Source of the DNA: a virus | Length of the DNA: 22,568 bases | Strand: one strand, 5' to 3' | IMG/VR virus record: IMGVR_UViG_3300025286_000153 | Location: 1-22,568 of that record | Made by a program: the position numbers and the translations under genes | Notes under the pieces: generated by a model | Seen by the model: only the letters and a program-made list of their open reading frames with translations | Database searches by the model: none | Told to the model about the DNA's origin: nothing | Shown here: positions 1 to 6,629 of the stretch, one piece after another | Layout: every line of letters begins with the position of its first letter | Position numbering within the stretch: the first letter of the stretch is position 1

Positions 1-36
1 CCCCTCCCCGGCCCGGTCCGGCGGGTGCTCGGCCTT

Positions 37-58
37 CCGTTATGTTGCAACATAACGG
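37..58. repeat. Palindrome copy 1 (central GC)
   Basis: This is a perfect 22-bp palindrome: arms CGTTATGTT and AACATAACG around GC, with one extra C/G pair outside. It lies about 150 bp downstream of the stop of the leftward gene that ends at 204, beyond that gene's terminator. It is one of seven copies in the window. The absence of a loop fits a site for a dimeric DNA-binding protein better than an RNA hairpin. Confidence 0.9.
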
Positions 59-132
59 CCCGCACGTCCGCCAGCGTGTAGACGACACCCGGCCCCCGTT
101 GATGTTGGCCGCTGGCCGTGTGGGGGCACGCG

Positions 133-162
133 AAAAGGCCCCCGCCCCGAAGGCCGGGGGCC
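133..162 (-). terminator. Intrinsic terminator of the leftward gene
   Basis: Read on the minus strand, an 8-bp GC-only stem (GGCCCCCG pairing with CGGGGGCC, 10-base loop) is followed at once by TTTT. It starts about 40 bases past the stop codon at 204-206. This is the standard geometry of a Rho-independent terminator, though the T run is short. It would end transcription of the (Ala-Lys)n protein gene before copy 1 of the palindrome. Confidence 0.65.
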
Positions 163-203
163 AGTCCGTCACCCGGGCCGCTGGCCCGGATGGGATAGCG
201 TGG

Positions 204-1004
204 CTAGGCGGCCTTTGCCTTGGCCTTTGCCTTGGCCTTGGCCTCCTCCCCGGCCTTGGCCAAGATGGCCCGGACCTTGGAGGAGGTGCGGAGCGTCACG
301 CTTAACGTCGCTGCGGCCTCCGGGTTGTGGTCGGCTTCAGCACCTACGTCCGACCTGCTGGCCAGCATGGCGAGCAGTCGTCGGGTGGTGATGTCGGTGG
401 ACGGTGGTGCTGTGGTGCTGGTGCCCTTCTTGCCCTTCTTGCCGGGCTTTGGCACGTCGATGCCTGCGGCCTTGCACGTCGCTGCCGTGGCCTTGGCCTT
501 GCTGGCACCCTGGAGGGCCATGGCCTTGGCATAGTTGCCCGGGAGGGCGGCCCGCATGGCCTTTCCTTGCGGCGACTTCACCGCTTGTGCCCGCAGTAGG
601 GCCACGATTGGGCGCCACTGCTTCTGGGTCGCCATGCCGTTGGCATGCCGGATGGCTCGCACGTCGTCGGCACTGGCCGGGGCTTCTCTGCTGGCGGTGA
701 GCCAGTAGGCAAGGATGCACCCGTCTCCCATGACGGCGGCACCTACGTCTAGGCCGTTCCGAACGATGTCCCAGCGGGCACCGTTGGAATCGGTCGCCGT
801 CCAATCAAGTCCGGCGCCTTTCTTCCGTGGTGTCTTCGGGAGATGTCCGGCCTCGATCATCCGGTACGCCACGAAGGCGGCCCGGTCGATCTGGTCGGCC
901 ATGGCGTTGGCGGCAGTGATCGCTGCAGCGACTGCTGGCGCCCATATGGGGGCCTTGGGTCGACGCTTGCGGGTTGCCTTCTTCTTGCTTGCTTGCTTGC
1001 TCAT
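204..1004 (-). CDS. Basic protein with C-terminal (Ala-Lys) repeats, unknown function
   Basis: 266 residues. The start at 1004 is preferred over a GTG at 1049 because AGAAGGG sits at ribosome-binding distance from this ATG. The N-terminus is strongly basic (SKQASKKKATRKRRPK). An Ala-rich segment and a globular middle with several Trp residues (near WTATDSNGARWDIV) follow. The tail is a simple Ala-Lys alternation (EAKAKAKAKAKAA) encoded by a degenerate GCC-AAG repeat. Basic ends plus a folded centre would fit DNA or RNA binding, but I do not recognise the family. It is the only leftward gene in the left half. It is divergent from the operon at 1370 and shares its control region, so an early regulator or a nucleoid-like protein is possible. 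That is inference from position only. Confidence 0.8.
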   Translation of the reverse strand: MSKQASKKKATRKRRPKAPIWAPAVAAAITAANAMADQIDRAAFVAYRMIEAGHLPKTPRKKGAGLDWTATDSNGARWDIVRNGLDVGAAVMGDGCILAYWLTASREAPASADDVRAIRHANGMATQKQWRPIVALLRAQAVKSPQGKAMRAALPGNYAKAMALQGASKAKATAATCKAAGIDVPKPGKKGKKGTSTTAPPSTDITTRRLLAMLASRSDVGAEADHNPEAAATLSVTLRTSSKVRAILAKAGEEAKAKAKAKAKAA

Positions 1005-1124
1005 TGCTTTACCCTTCTGTCGTGGTGGAAGGATGGTCCTCCCACTCACTGATCAGGCTACCGGGTTTCACACGGAATACCCACACGGGCAACATTGTCC
1101 GTTTTCGGTTCCGTTGTCCGGGTT

Positions 1125-1144
1125 CGTTATGTTGCAACATAACG
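1125..1144. repeat. Palindrome copy 2 (central GC)
   Basis: A perfect 20-bp palindrome with arms CGTTATGTT and AACATAACG around GC. It lies 120 bp upstream of the leftward start at 1004 and 210 bp, centre to centre, from copy 3. Confidence 0.9.
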
Positions 1145-1155
1145 TCGGGGCGTTT

Positions 1156-1246
<91 letters not shown>

Positions 1247-1270
1247 CACCGTTTTTTATTTTTTTCGAGG

Positions 1271-1298
1271 TTGGTTTTGGGTGTAATCTTGGTAGAAT
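1271..1298 (+). promoter_or_regulatory. Candidate rightward promoter
   Basis: TTGGTT (1271-1276) and TAGAAT (1293-1298) are separated by 16 bases. They resemble -35 and -10 boxes of a primary-sigma promoter. A start site about 7 bases further on would place palindrome copy 3 in the early transcribed region, a good position for repression. The match is imperfect and the GT-rich context makes chance resemblance easy. Confidence 0.25.
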
Positions 1299-1334
1299 TG
1301 TGGTTGGAGTAGGTGTGTTGTGCACCTGCCAGAG

Positions 1335-1354
1335 CGTTATGTTGCAACATAACG
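1335..1354. repeat. Palindrome copy 3 (central GC)
   Basis: A perfect 20-bp palindrome, identical to copy 2. It ends three bases before the AGGAG ribosome-binding site of the gene starting at 1370, so a bound protein would block either transcription or the leader of the rightward operon. Confidence 0.9.
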
Positions 1355-1369
1355 GTTAGGAGAATAGAG

Positions 1370-1498
1370 ATGGATGCAAGGCCAGAGAGTGAGAGGGTGC
1401 GGGTGCGGCTCGTGCTTGATGACTTGGAGTCGTATGGGGTGGATTGTGCAGAGGACATGCTGCATGAATTCGATCCCGAGTATGTGTGGGGAGGCTAG
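1370..1498 (+). CDS. Small acidic protein, unknown
   Basis: 42 residues, beginning MDARPESERV. The ATG at 1370 is chosen because AGGAGA lies 6-7 bases upstream and because the longer frame would run through the palindrome. The protein is acidic with a short predicted helix (RVRLVLDDLESYG). No family is recognised. It is the first gene of the rightward cassette and is followed after two bases by the next start. Confidence 0.6.
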   Translation: MDARPESERVRVRLVLDDLESYGVDCAEDMLHEFDPEYVWGG

Positions 1499-1500
1499 GC

Positions 1501-1773
1501 ATGTTTCGGTCTAATCTTTCCAATTTGGTGGCGGATGCGTTCCGCCATGGGGAGGCGTCTGCTAGTGATCGGAGGTGGCAGGCGTTTAACTTTGGTGGCG
1601 TTGTGGGTGTGTGGCATTACAGCACACACATGTTCAATGTGACCCGTGATGGGCAAGTCATTCCGGTGAATACGGGGTGGGGGTCTATGACGGATCGGGC
1701 GGGTGTGCGTCGGATCACTGACGGCTGGGGTTGCAGTGTTGGGTATCGTGAATTGTATGGGGAGGCGTCGTGA
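1501..1773 (+). CDS. Small Trp/Gly-rich phage protein, unknown
   Basis: 90 residues starting MFRSNLSNLV. GGGGAGG lies about 6 bases before the ATG. After an N-terminal helix there is a compact beta-rich core with motifs VVGVWHYSTHMF, VIPVNTGWGSMTDR and VGYRELYG. This resembles small conserved beta-fold proteins of actinobacteriophages, but I cannot name a family with confidence. Its stop overlaps the GTG start of the next gene by four bases (GTGA), which implies coupled translation. Confidence 0.7.
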   Translation: MFRSNLSNLVADAFRHGEASASDRRWQAFNFGGVVGVWHYSTHMFNVTRDGQVIPVNTGWGSMTDRAGVRRITDGWGCSVGYRELYGEAS

Positions 1774-1994
1774 GTGTTACGTTTAATGGTGCACCGTTGG
1801 ATGAGGCGACGGGTGTTACGTTGACTCATATCAAAAACATTCCTGCTGTGCAGGTGCGTAATGTGCGGGTGTCTGCGTCGGGGGCGGCTCCGCCGCGTAG
1901 GCGTTCGTCGCGGGTGTCTGTTGATTGGGATGTTGACCAGTTGGCGGCGTGGCTTGTTAGGGAAGGCGAGAAGGAGAGGAGACTACAGAAATGA
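1770..1994 (+). CDS. Small protein, unknown
   Basis: 74 residues from a GTG start that overlaps the preceding stop codon (GTGA). The first half is beta-like (VTLTHIKNIPAVQVRNVRV). A Pro-Arg linker (PPRRRSSR) and an acidic-then-basic helix (DQLAAWLVREGEKERRL) follow. The last codons contain AAGGAGAGGAG, which serves as the ribosome-binding site of the endonuclease gene. No function is assigned. Confidence 0.6.
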   Translation: MSVTFNGAPLDEATGVTLTHIKNIPAVQVRNVRVSASGAAPPRRRSSRVSVDWDVDQLAAWLVREGEKERRLQK

Positions 1995-2797
1995 TGAGTC
2001 GGTGTGGTCATTGTAGTTGGACTGGAGAACAGTCAAGGTGGACTCGGAACCTTTGCAGACGATGCTACGAAGATGAGAACATTCGACTGCTGTACCCGAC
2101 GAGGGACGGCAGGGCCATGACCAAGGAGGAGAAGTCTCGGAAAGATTGTGCCGTCGGGGGTTGCACTGAACCATTCAGGGCTAACGGGTACTGTGCCCGC
2201 CACAACAGCCGGTTTACGAAGCATGGCGATCCTTTATGGGAACACCCTAACGAGACTAAACGCAAGGCTCGTAAAGAACGGTTAGAGAAACTTGCCTTAG
2301 AGGGGCTGAAGGAGTGTTTTGATTGTGGGCAGGCGTTACCTTTTGATTCGTTTACCTCCGATGTGAGATCAGGGGAGGCAAAGAAGTGGGATCATGGCGC
2401 TACGGGTCTGTCTACTTATTGTCGCGACTGTCAGAGGGTCATGCGGAACAAGTACAAGGAAGAACGACCTTGGTGGCATAACTACGTCACTTGGAAATCA
2501 AGGATCAAAGCCAACTACGGGATAACCGACGAGGATTATTGCCGCATGTGGGTAGAGCAGGAAGGCAAGTGCAAGATTTGTGGTACGTCGGACTACGGCA
2601 AATCAAGCGGCAAGTTTGGCCGAGAGTGCGGCGTGTTCTGTGTTGACCATTGCCACGAAACAGGCAACGTGCGTGGGCTGCTTTGCCAAGACTGCAATCG
2701 CGGGTTGGGGTGTTTTTCGGATGACGTAACGGCGCTTCAAAGGGCTATTGACTATCTAAGCGTTATGTTGGAACATAACGGTACAGGTCTGCTGTGA
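1991..2797 (+). CDS. Endonuclease VII-like HNH nuclease with extra zinc modules
   Basis: 268 residues. The C-terminal core (about 175-250) matches the recombination endonuclease VII family: YGITDEDY, a CKIC pair (194, 197), DHCHETG (D219, H220, H222), RGLLCQDCNRGLG (C232, C235, N236). In that family the protein cleaves branched DNA with a His-metal (beta-beta-alpha-Me) active site held by one zinc. Here three further Cys sets precede it: C5/C8 with C22/C25, C53/C58 with C68/H71, and C109/C112 with C144/C147, so four zinc sites are likely. The start overlaps the preceding stop (ATGA). The last residues (about 257-263) are encoded by palindrome copy 4. It could process replication intermediates, act as a homing-type nuclease, or cut host DNA. 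Confidence 0.85.
   Translation: MMSRCGHCSWTGEQSRWTRNLCRRCYEDENIRLLYPTRDGRAMTKEEKSRKDCAVGGCTEPFRANGYCARHNSRFTKHGDPLWEHPNETKRKARKERLEKLALEGLKECFDCGQALPFDSFTSDVRSGEAKKWDHGATGLSTYCRDCQRVMRNKYKEERPWWHNYVTWKSRIKANYGITDEDYCRMWVEQEGKCKICGTSDYGKSSGKFGRECGVFCVDHCHETGNVRGLLCQDCNRGLGCFSDDVTALQRAIDYLSVMLEHNGTGLL
2761..2780. repeat. Palindrome copy 4 (central GG), inside a CDS end
   Basis: Arms CGTTATGTT and AACATAACG are intact, but the central dinucleotide is GG, so the two middle positions are not palindromic. It lies within the last 12 codons of the endonuclease VII-like gene and encodes SVMLEHNG. It is 77 bases upstream of the next start at 2857. Confidence 0.85.
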
Positions 2798-2856
2798 TGC
2801 AGAGAAATGCCGGATGCTGTTTGGTGTCTGGTTCGTTTAGGTGAAGGAGAATGGTT

Positions 2857-3381
2857 ATGATTGGTACAACGATTGATGAGAGGAACGGTGCTCTGTTTTA
2901 TCAGATTGCCGACATTTTGGAGTTCATGCCTCAGGCGTACGATCAGGAAACGTGGGGTACTTTCAACGAGGACACTCTCGTTGAGGCAGACTTTGCTGCT
3001 TTTGCTGAACGGTGGGGGGTGACTGTCGCGCAGGCAGAGCGTCTCCCTACTGACGATAAGCGTTGGTTGGAGGTTAAGGAGTGCAATACGCAGAAGTGTG
3101 TTGCTGGGCATGCCGCTGCGTTGTCTGGTTGGCATCCTGTGGTGTCCCACAACGGTGGCACGTTGAATTGGGGTGAGGTGGCGCGTGAGCCGTTGACTTC
3201 CTGTATGGATGATTCAACTATGTCTGTTGATGTGGTTGCGAGACGCGAGTTGGGTGTGAATGAGGAGGAGGCTGAGCGTTTGTTTGCGTCTGCGAATGTG
3301 TGGACGCCGAAGGATTTGCGCGAGTTTGCGGTTGGTCGGCCCATCGTGATTCCTTGTTGGGATGATGATGACGATGAGTAG
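2857..3381 (+). CDS. Phage protein with CxxxxC-AGH motif, unknown
   Basis: 174 residues. The ATG at 2857 is preferred to the one at 2851, because AAGGAGA abuts 2851 but has correct spacing to 2857. A central segment reads ECNTQKCVAGHAAALSG. This resembles a recurrent motif in uncharacterised actinophage proteins (Cys, then CxAGHAAAL), where Cys and His could bind metal. The C-terminus has an acidic helix (LGVNEEEAERLF) and ends in a run of Asp (DDDDDE). The function is unknown. It sits between the endonuclease and a group of small Cys-pair proteins. Confidence 0.8.
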   Translation: MIGTTIDERNGALFYQIADILEFMPQAYDQETWGTFNEDTLVEADFAAFAERWGVTVAQAERLPTDDKRWLEVKECNTQKCVAGHAAALSGWHPVVSHNGGTLNWGEVAREPLTSCMDDSTMSVDVVARRELGVNEEEAERLFASANVWTPKDLREFAVGRPIVIPCWDDDDDE

Positions 3382-3541
3382 CCGTACCAATATGGGGCAT
3401 CAGTGGAATGCGACGCATGACAGTGAGCGGGTGGAGTGCATGTTTTGTTTGTGTTCGCCGTTGTCTAGTCGTGCGAAGGCTGTTTGTCCTGAGTTTCCGT
3501 ATCCTGATGATGGAGGGAGTGGTGGTGAGTCCGAAAAATAG
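3374..3541 (+). CDS. Small Cys-rich protein, putative zinc binder
   Basis: 55 residues, starting MSSRTNMGHQW. The start overlaps the preceding gene by eight bases. Key residues are H9, H15, C22, C25, C27 and C38 in WNATHDSERVECMFCLCSP and AVCPEFPYPDD. The pattern suggests a small zinc knuckle. The frame has the same GT-rich third-position character as its neighbours, and the downstream gene overlaps it, so it fits the operon spacing. No named family is recognised. Confidence 0.6.
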   Translation: MSSRTNMGHQWNATHDSERVECMFCLCSPLSSRAKAVCPEFPYPDDGGSGGESEK

Positions 3542-3740
3542 GCGGTATCGGGTGTTGGAGGCTGCGCCGGGTGCTTCGCGGCGTACCAAAAACTATTTGA
3601 GCCGTCGCGACATTGAGGTTGTGCAGTACCGTGGCAACTTTGTGCTGGTGGGTGACTGGTTTGACAGTAGGGTCAGGCCGTTGGCGTGGTTGCCGAAAAG
3701 TGAAGTGATTGTGTCGAAGGCGAAGAAAGGAAAACAGTGA
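3525..3740 (+). CDS. Small basic protein, unknown
   Basis: 71 residues from a GTG at 3525 (MSPKNRRYRVLEAAPG). GGAGGG lies 7 bases before this GTG. An ATG at 3510 and GTGs at 3519 and 3522 are alternatives in the same frame. The protein is basic throughout, with a beta-rich middle (IEVVQYRGNFVLVGDWF) and a Lys-rich tail. It could bind nucleic acid, but the family is not recognised. It overlaps the upstream gene by 17 bases, and its stop overlaps the next ATG. Confidence 0.6.
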   Translation: MSPKNRRYRVLEAAPGASRRTKNYLSRRDIEVVQYRGNFVLVGDWFDSRVRPLAWLPKSEVIVSKAKKGKQ

Positions 3741-3892
3741 TGCGTGGTTTTGGAGATATGTTGGATGCTTATTTGGAACCGCCAAATGAGTGTGAGCATG
3801 ACGTAGATGAGTTGTGTCGCAAGTGTGACCCTGAGGGTTTCGCTGAGTACATGGCTGATCGTCGTTATGGTGAGAGAAAGGATGAAAGGTAA
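3740..3892 (+). CDS. Small Cys-pair protein
   Basis: 50 residues, beginning MRGFGDMLDAYL. Its start overlaps the preceding TGA by one base and its TAA overlaps the next ATG by one base, which is typical coupled packing. ECEHDVDELCRKCD supplies three Cys and one His, a plausible single zinc site. An acidic-basic helix (FAEYMADRRYGERKDER) follows. The function is unknown. Confidence 0.6.
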   Translation: MRGFGDMLDAYLEPPNECEHDVDELCRKCDPEGFAEYMADRRYGERKDER

Positions 3893-4227
3893 TGCCTGAT
3901 ATGACGCCGCAAGGTATCGAAACAACATTGACCCGTGAGGAATTGCTACAGGCTCGGGATGAGGATGCGCGACGTATCCGTATGCGTGACCCGAAGGGTC
4001 GGAAGCAGGCGGTGACTGCCCGTTGCATGGAGTGTAAGATTATTCGTGGGCCGGTGGTGGTGGATCGTGCTGCGTGGGAAATGTATGTGTGTGAGCGTGG
4101 GAAGTTGTTGATACAGGAAGCGTTCCCTACGCTGTCTACCAATGAGCGTGAGGTGCTGCGTGGTGCACGAACTAACGTGTATCTGTGTCCGAAGTGTTTT
4201 CGTTCTACAGAAGGTGAGGAAGAATAG
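3892..4227 (+). CDS. Zinc-ribbon-like protein
   Basis: 111 residues. An acidic N-terminal helical part (LTREELLQARDEDARRIRMRD) is followed by CMEC near residue 45 and CPKC near residue 99. The two pairs bracket about 50 residues, as in a zinc ribbon with a long insertion. The start is fixed by a one-base overlap with the preceding stop. The next gene overlaps its stop by one base. No enzymatic motif is visible. A structural or nucleic-acid-binding role is possible. Confidence 0.65.
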   Translation: MPDMTPQGIETTLTREELLQARDEDARRIRMRDPKGRKQAVTARCMECKIIRGPVVVDRAAWEMYVCERGKLLIQEAFPTLSTNEREVLRGARTNVYLCPKCFRSTEGEEE

Positions 4228-4559
4228 TGTATGAATACACGACGGTTGCTGCCGCATTCTGTTTGGGTGTGGCGTTCACGATGCTGTTTGTCATCGTGTG
4301 CGAGAAGTACGGTGCGGTGAAGGAGGAACGTGCCGCTACTGTAGACTATCTAGGTGACCTGTTTCGTTCCTACGGGAATAGTCGGGGGTTGGGGCACCGT
4401 TACGTTCGACACACCGTTATGTTACAACATAACGGTGGCACACTAGAAAGCAGTGATGTTTATACCTGTTTCTGGTGTGAAGAATCGCCTGACGAGTCTA
4501 CGGATTCGTTGTGTGAACGTCGCCAAGAGGCGGCGTACTATAATGAAAAACCATATTAG
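4227..4559 (+). CDS. Single-pass membrane protein containing palindrome copy 5
   Basis: 110 residues from a GTG that overlaps the preceding stop by one base, with AGGTGAGGAAG upstream. Residues 5-25 (TTVAAAFCLGVAFTMLFVIVC) form a transmembrane helix. A short charged segment follows. Residues around 63-69 (VMLQHNG) are encoded by palindrome copy 5. The C-terminal part has a Cys pair (CFWCEESPDE). The palindrome may have entered an existing gene or joined two reading frames, because the part after it looks unrelated to a membrane anchor. The function is unknown. Confidence 0.55.
   Translation: MYEYTTVAAAFCLGVAFTMLFVIVCEKYGAVKEERAATVDYLGDLFRSYGNSRGLGHRYVRHTVMLQHNGGTLESSDVYTCFWCEESPDESTDSLCERRQEAAYYNEKPY
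4412..4437. repeat. Palindrome copy 5 (central AC), inside a CDS
   Basis: The arms extend to 12 bp here (CACCGTTATGTT and AACATAACGGTG) around the central dinucleotide AC. This is the longest copy. It lies inside the membrane-protein frame, 137 bases before the start of the HTH gene at 4573. Confidence 0.9.
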
Positions 4560-4572
4560 AAAGGTACATGAT

Positions 4573-5007
4573 ATGACTATCAGTCATCAGGTAGCGTGCT
4601 GGTCTGTGAAGGACATAGCAAACTATTACAATGTGACCAAAAGCAACGTGTATGCGGTTTGGAGAAAGGATTCAGATTTTCCTGAACCGCACATGTGGGT
4701 ATCTGCCCCGACGGATACCCACTGGGGACGGACTCCTCCGTACCCGGTGTATGCCATGTGGAAGGTGCAGTTGTGGTATCACGAATGGAACGCCAACAGG
4801 GCTGTCCGCAAGAGTGAGGCCATGAAGGCTGCGTGGGAGACGAGGCGCCGCAACAGGGCGCAGTCTCCGCTTCTGCGAGATCATGCCAATGTGGAGTCGG
4901 CAGCGTTGTCTGCCGGGTTGGAGACGATGACGTGGGCGTTGGACCGGATTGGTGCATCGTCCTATGTCAGCGGCGATTGGCGTGTAACTAAAGTAACGAC
5001 TAGATAG
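4573..5007 (+). CDS. Helix-turn-helix DNA-binding protein
   Basis: 144 residues. The ATG at 4573 is preferred because AGAAAGG lies 8 bases upstream. An ATG at 4543 is an alternative. Residues about 9-40 (WSVKDIANYYNVTKSNVYAVW, then DFPEP) match the winged HTH pattern of AlpA/excisionase and MerR-type phage regulators. The rest is basic and Trp-rich with a helical segment (SEAMKAAWETRRRNRAQ). It is a candidate transcription regulator or excisionase. It is also the best candidate in the window for binding the palindrome family, but nothing here proves that. Confidence 0.65.
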   Translation: MTISHQVACWSVKDIANYYNVTKSNVYAVWRKDSDFPEPHMWVSAPTDTHWGRTPPYPVYAMWKVQLWYHEWNANRAVRKSEAMKAAWETRRRNRAQSPLLRDHANVESAALSAGLETMTWALDRIGASSYVSGDWRVTKVTTR

Positions 5008-5016
5008 GAGAAAAAT

Positions 5017-5994
5017 ATGACAGTAGAAACGTTTGATACACATACGGGGCACCATATGGTGACCCGTACAACGGAGGACACTGTTCTTCGGAGTGCGATG
5101 GAGGTCATGGATGGGGCTGACGCCCTTTTCGATGTGTTCTATCCTTCTTCGGGGTATGTGTCTACGAACCCTTGGCCGCGGTTAGAGGTTCCGCGGGTTG
5201 AGGGTGGAGTGCATGAGGGCACGCCACGTCACAAGTATGTGGTGCGTTCTGATACTGAGCAAATACTCGGGTTGCATTCCCATTCATATCCTGAGACAGC
5301 AGGGGGTTACCGTTTCATAGCGGAAATCGCTGACACGCTGTTTCCTGAACGAACTGCTGCTTGCACGTTGTTTGGTGCCGGTGAGAAGGTTGCGTTGATT
5401 CAGCACCTTGGTTTCCCCATTGACTTGGGGGATGGTGATGTGATTCGGCCTGAAATCATCTGGACCACTTCGTTCAATGGACAGTGGGCGACTGCTGTGC
5501 ATGATGCGACGACAAGGTTTTTCTGCCAGAATCAACTGGTTGGAATGCAGCCTTTGTTCAAGGTAAAGCACACAATAAACCATGATATCCTTGTGGAGAT
5601 GCGTGCAGAAATCCTTGAAAAAGCGATAGGGCGTGCGGAAACTTTGGCAACAATGGCACGGGTTATGAAGAACCAAGAATATGCTAATTCAGAGTTTTTG
5701 GAATTGGTAAATGAGTTGGTTCCGAAGGAAGAGGACATGTCTACCCGTGCATACAGGTCAGCATGCGACAAGCACGATGCACTGTGGACGAGATGGTTTG
5801 ACGAGACGGCAGAGTTTGGACAGTCGAATCGTTGGCTCGCCTACAACGCGGTGCAGGGTGCGGAGCAGCATGTGTTCAACAGCACCGTGAAGGGTCGGGT
5901 CCATCGTGACCGGGCGCTGGCGAAGGCTATTGACGGTAAGGTTCCGCTTGCTAACCGGGCGCTTACCATCCTGACCCGCCCGCAGCATGCCTGA
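5017..5994 (+). CDS. DUF932 family phage/plasmid-like protein
   Basis: 325 residues. ATAGGAG precedes the ATG by 6 bases. The order of conserved segments fits the DUF932 family (phage/plasmid-like protein): YVVRSDTEQILGLHSHSYP, then CTLFGAGEKVALIQHLG, then EIIWTTSFNGQWATAVHDAT, then RFFCQNQL and FKVKHT. A helical C-terminal half follows. Members occur in phages, plasmids and integrative elements. Their biochemical role is not settled, and a link to DNA metabolism or host takeover has been proposed. The length is usual for the family. It is the largest protein of the small-gene cassette, and its stop overlaps the next start. Confidence 0.85.
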   Translation: MTVETFDTHTGHHMVTRTTEDTVLRSAMEVMDGADALFDVFYPSSGYVSTNPWPRLEVPRVEGGVHEGTPRHKYVVRSDTEQILGLHSHSYPETAGGYRFIAEIADTLFPERTAACTLFGAGEKVALIQHLGFPIDLGDGDVIRPEIIWTTSFNGQWATAVHDATTRFFCQNQLVGMQPLFKVKHTINHDILVEMRAEILEKAIGRAETLATMARVMKNQEYANSEFLELVNELVPKEEDMSTRAYRSACDKHDALWTRWFDETAEFGQSNRWLAYNAVQGAEQHVFNSTVKGRVHRDRALAKAIDGKVPLANRALTILTRPQHA

Positions 5995-6184
5995 GCATGT
6001 AGTCTCCCGACACACGAGGGAACATGTGCTGTACCTGCATTTGAACGACATTGCCGATATGATGGGCATGCCCGAAGATGCGCCTATAACGGTCAGGCAC
6101 GTAGACCAAGCGCCGAACAAGCCTGATGAGGTGGTGCGTATCTGTGTGTTGGAGTACGTCAACTCCGAAGGTGAGGAAACATGA
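5987..6184 (+). CDS. Small protein, unknown
   Basis: 65 residues, starting MPEHVVSRHTREHV. It overlaps the DUF932 gene by eight bases and has no clear ribosome-binding site, so it is probably translated by coupling. It looks like a small mixed alpha/beta fold (VLYLHLNDIADMMGM, ITVRHVDQ). An ATGA overlap links it to the next gene. Confidence 0.55.
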   Translation: MPEHVVSRHTREHVLYLHLNDIADMMGMPEDAPITVRHVDQAPNKPDEVVRICVLEYVNSEGEET

Positions 6185-6354
6185 CTGATTTGCCAGAAAA
6201 TTTAGAGGAAACGATTCGTGCAATGGTTACGGAAGCGGTGCATCAGGATGGGGTATCCCAACATGATGTGCGGCAGATAGCCAGACAGGAATTGCGTTCT
6301 CTTTTGTTGAGGGCACTTCACATGTCGGAAGCAAAGGAAGTGCCGTATGGGTAG
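6181..6354 (+). CDS. Small helical protein, unknown
   Basis: 57 residues. The ATG overlaps the preceding TGA (ATGA). The sequence is nearly all predicted helix (LPENLEETIRAMVTEAV, HDVRQIARQELRSLLLRA). It may be a small coiled coil or adaptor. The next gene starts eight bases before its stop. Confidence 0.55.
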   Translation: MTDLPENLEETIRAMVTEAVHQDGVSQHDVRQIARQELRSLLLRALHMSEAKEVPYG

Positions 6355-6562
6355 CGATGACAGTGCACCCGGTTTGGATTTTGTGGGGGCACGAACTGAA
6401 ATCAAAATCGTGCCCTTCGGTTTCCCTATGGGTGCAGGATTGCACACTAAGCGGTGGCTCGTGTTGGAGAATGACCGCACGTTGGAATCGTTTGCAGAAT
6501 TTATAGATGCCCACACGTTTGCCAATAGGCGGCGTGCAGAGTTGCAGGGCAATGATGAGTAA
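6347..6562 (+). CDS. Small protein, unknown
   Basis: 71 residues, beginning MGSDDSAPGLDFVGART. A beta-rich first half (EIKIVPFGFPMGAG, RWLVLENDRTL) is followed by a helix (ESFAEFIDAHTFANRRRAEL). It overlaps the upstream gene by eight bases. No family is recognised. The unusual 67-base gap after it carries two small hairpins. Confidence 0.55.
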   Translation: MGSDDSAPGLDFVGARTEIKIVPFGFPMGAGLHTKRWLVLENDRTLESFAEFIDAHTFANRRRAELQGNDE

Positions 6563-6572
6563 ACATGTTCTT

Positions 6573-6605
6573 TGCCGTAAGGCAGGGAGGCACCCTTCGG
6601 GTGTC
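6573..6605 (+). other. Two adjacent small stem-loops in an operon gap
   Basis: TGCC-GTAA-GGCA (6573-6584) has a GNRA-type tetraloop. GGCACCC-TTC-GGGTGTC (6589-6605) has a 7-bp stem with one wobble pair. They occupy the only sizeable gap (67 bases) in a run of overlapping genes and end 13 bases before the AGGAG of the next gene. No T run follows, so a processing, stability or translation-control element is more likely than a terminator. Confidence 0.4.
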
Positions 6606-6629
6606 TAGTCAACCATATAGGAGAAACAA

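Noticed and set aside
3465-4142. 225-residue open frame on the minus strand
   Set aside because: It is opposite four tightly packed rightward genes, and its His/Thr/Ser-rich sequence is what antisense of GT-rich coding DNA gives.
5284-5676. Minus-strand open frame inside the DUF932 gene
   Set aside because: The plus-strand gene there has clear family motifs; the antisense frame has none.
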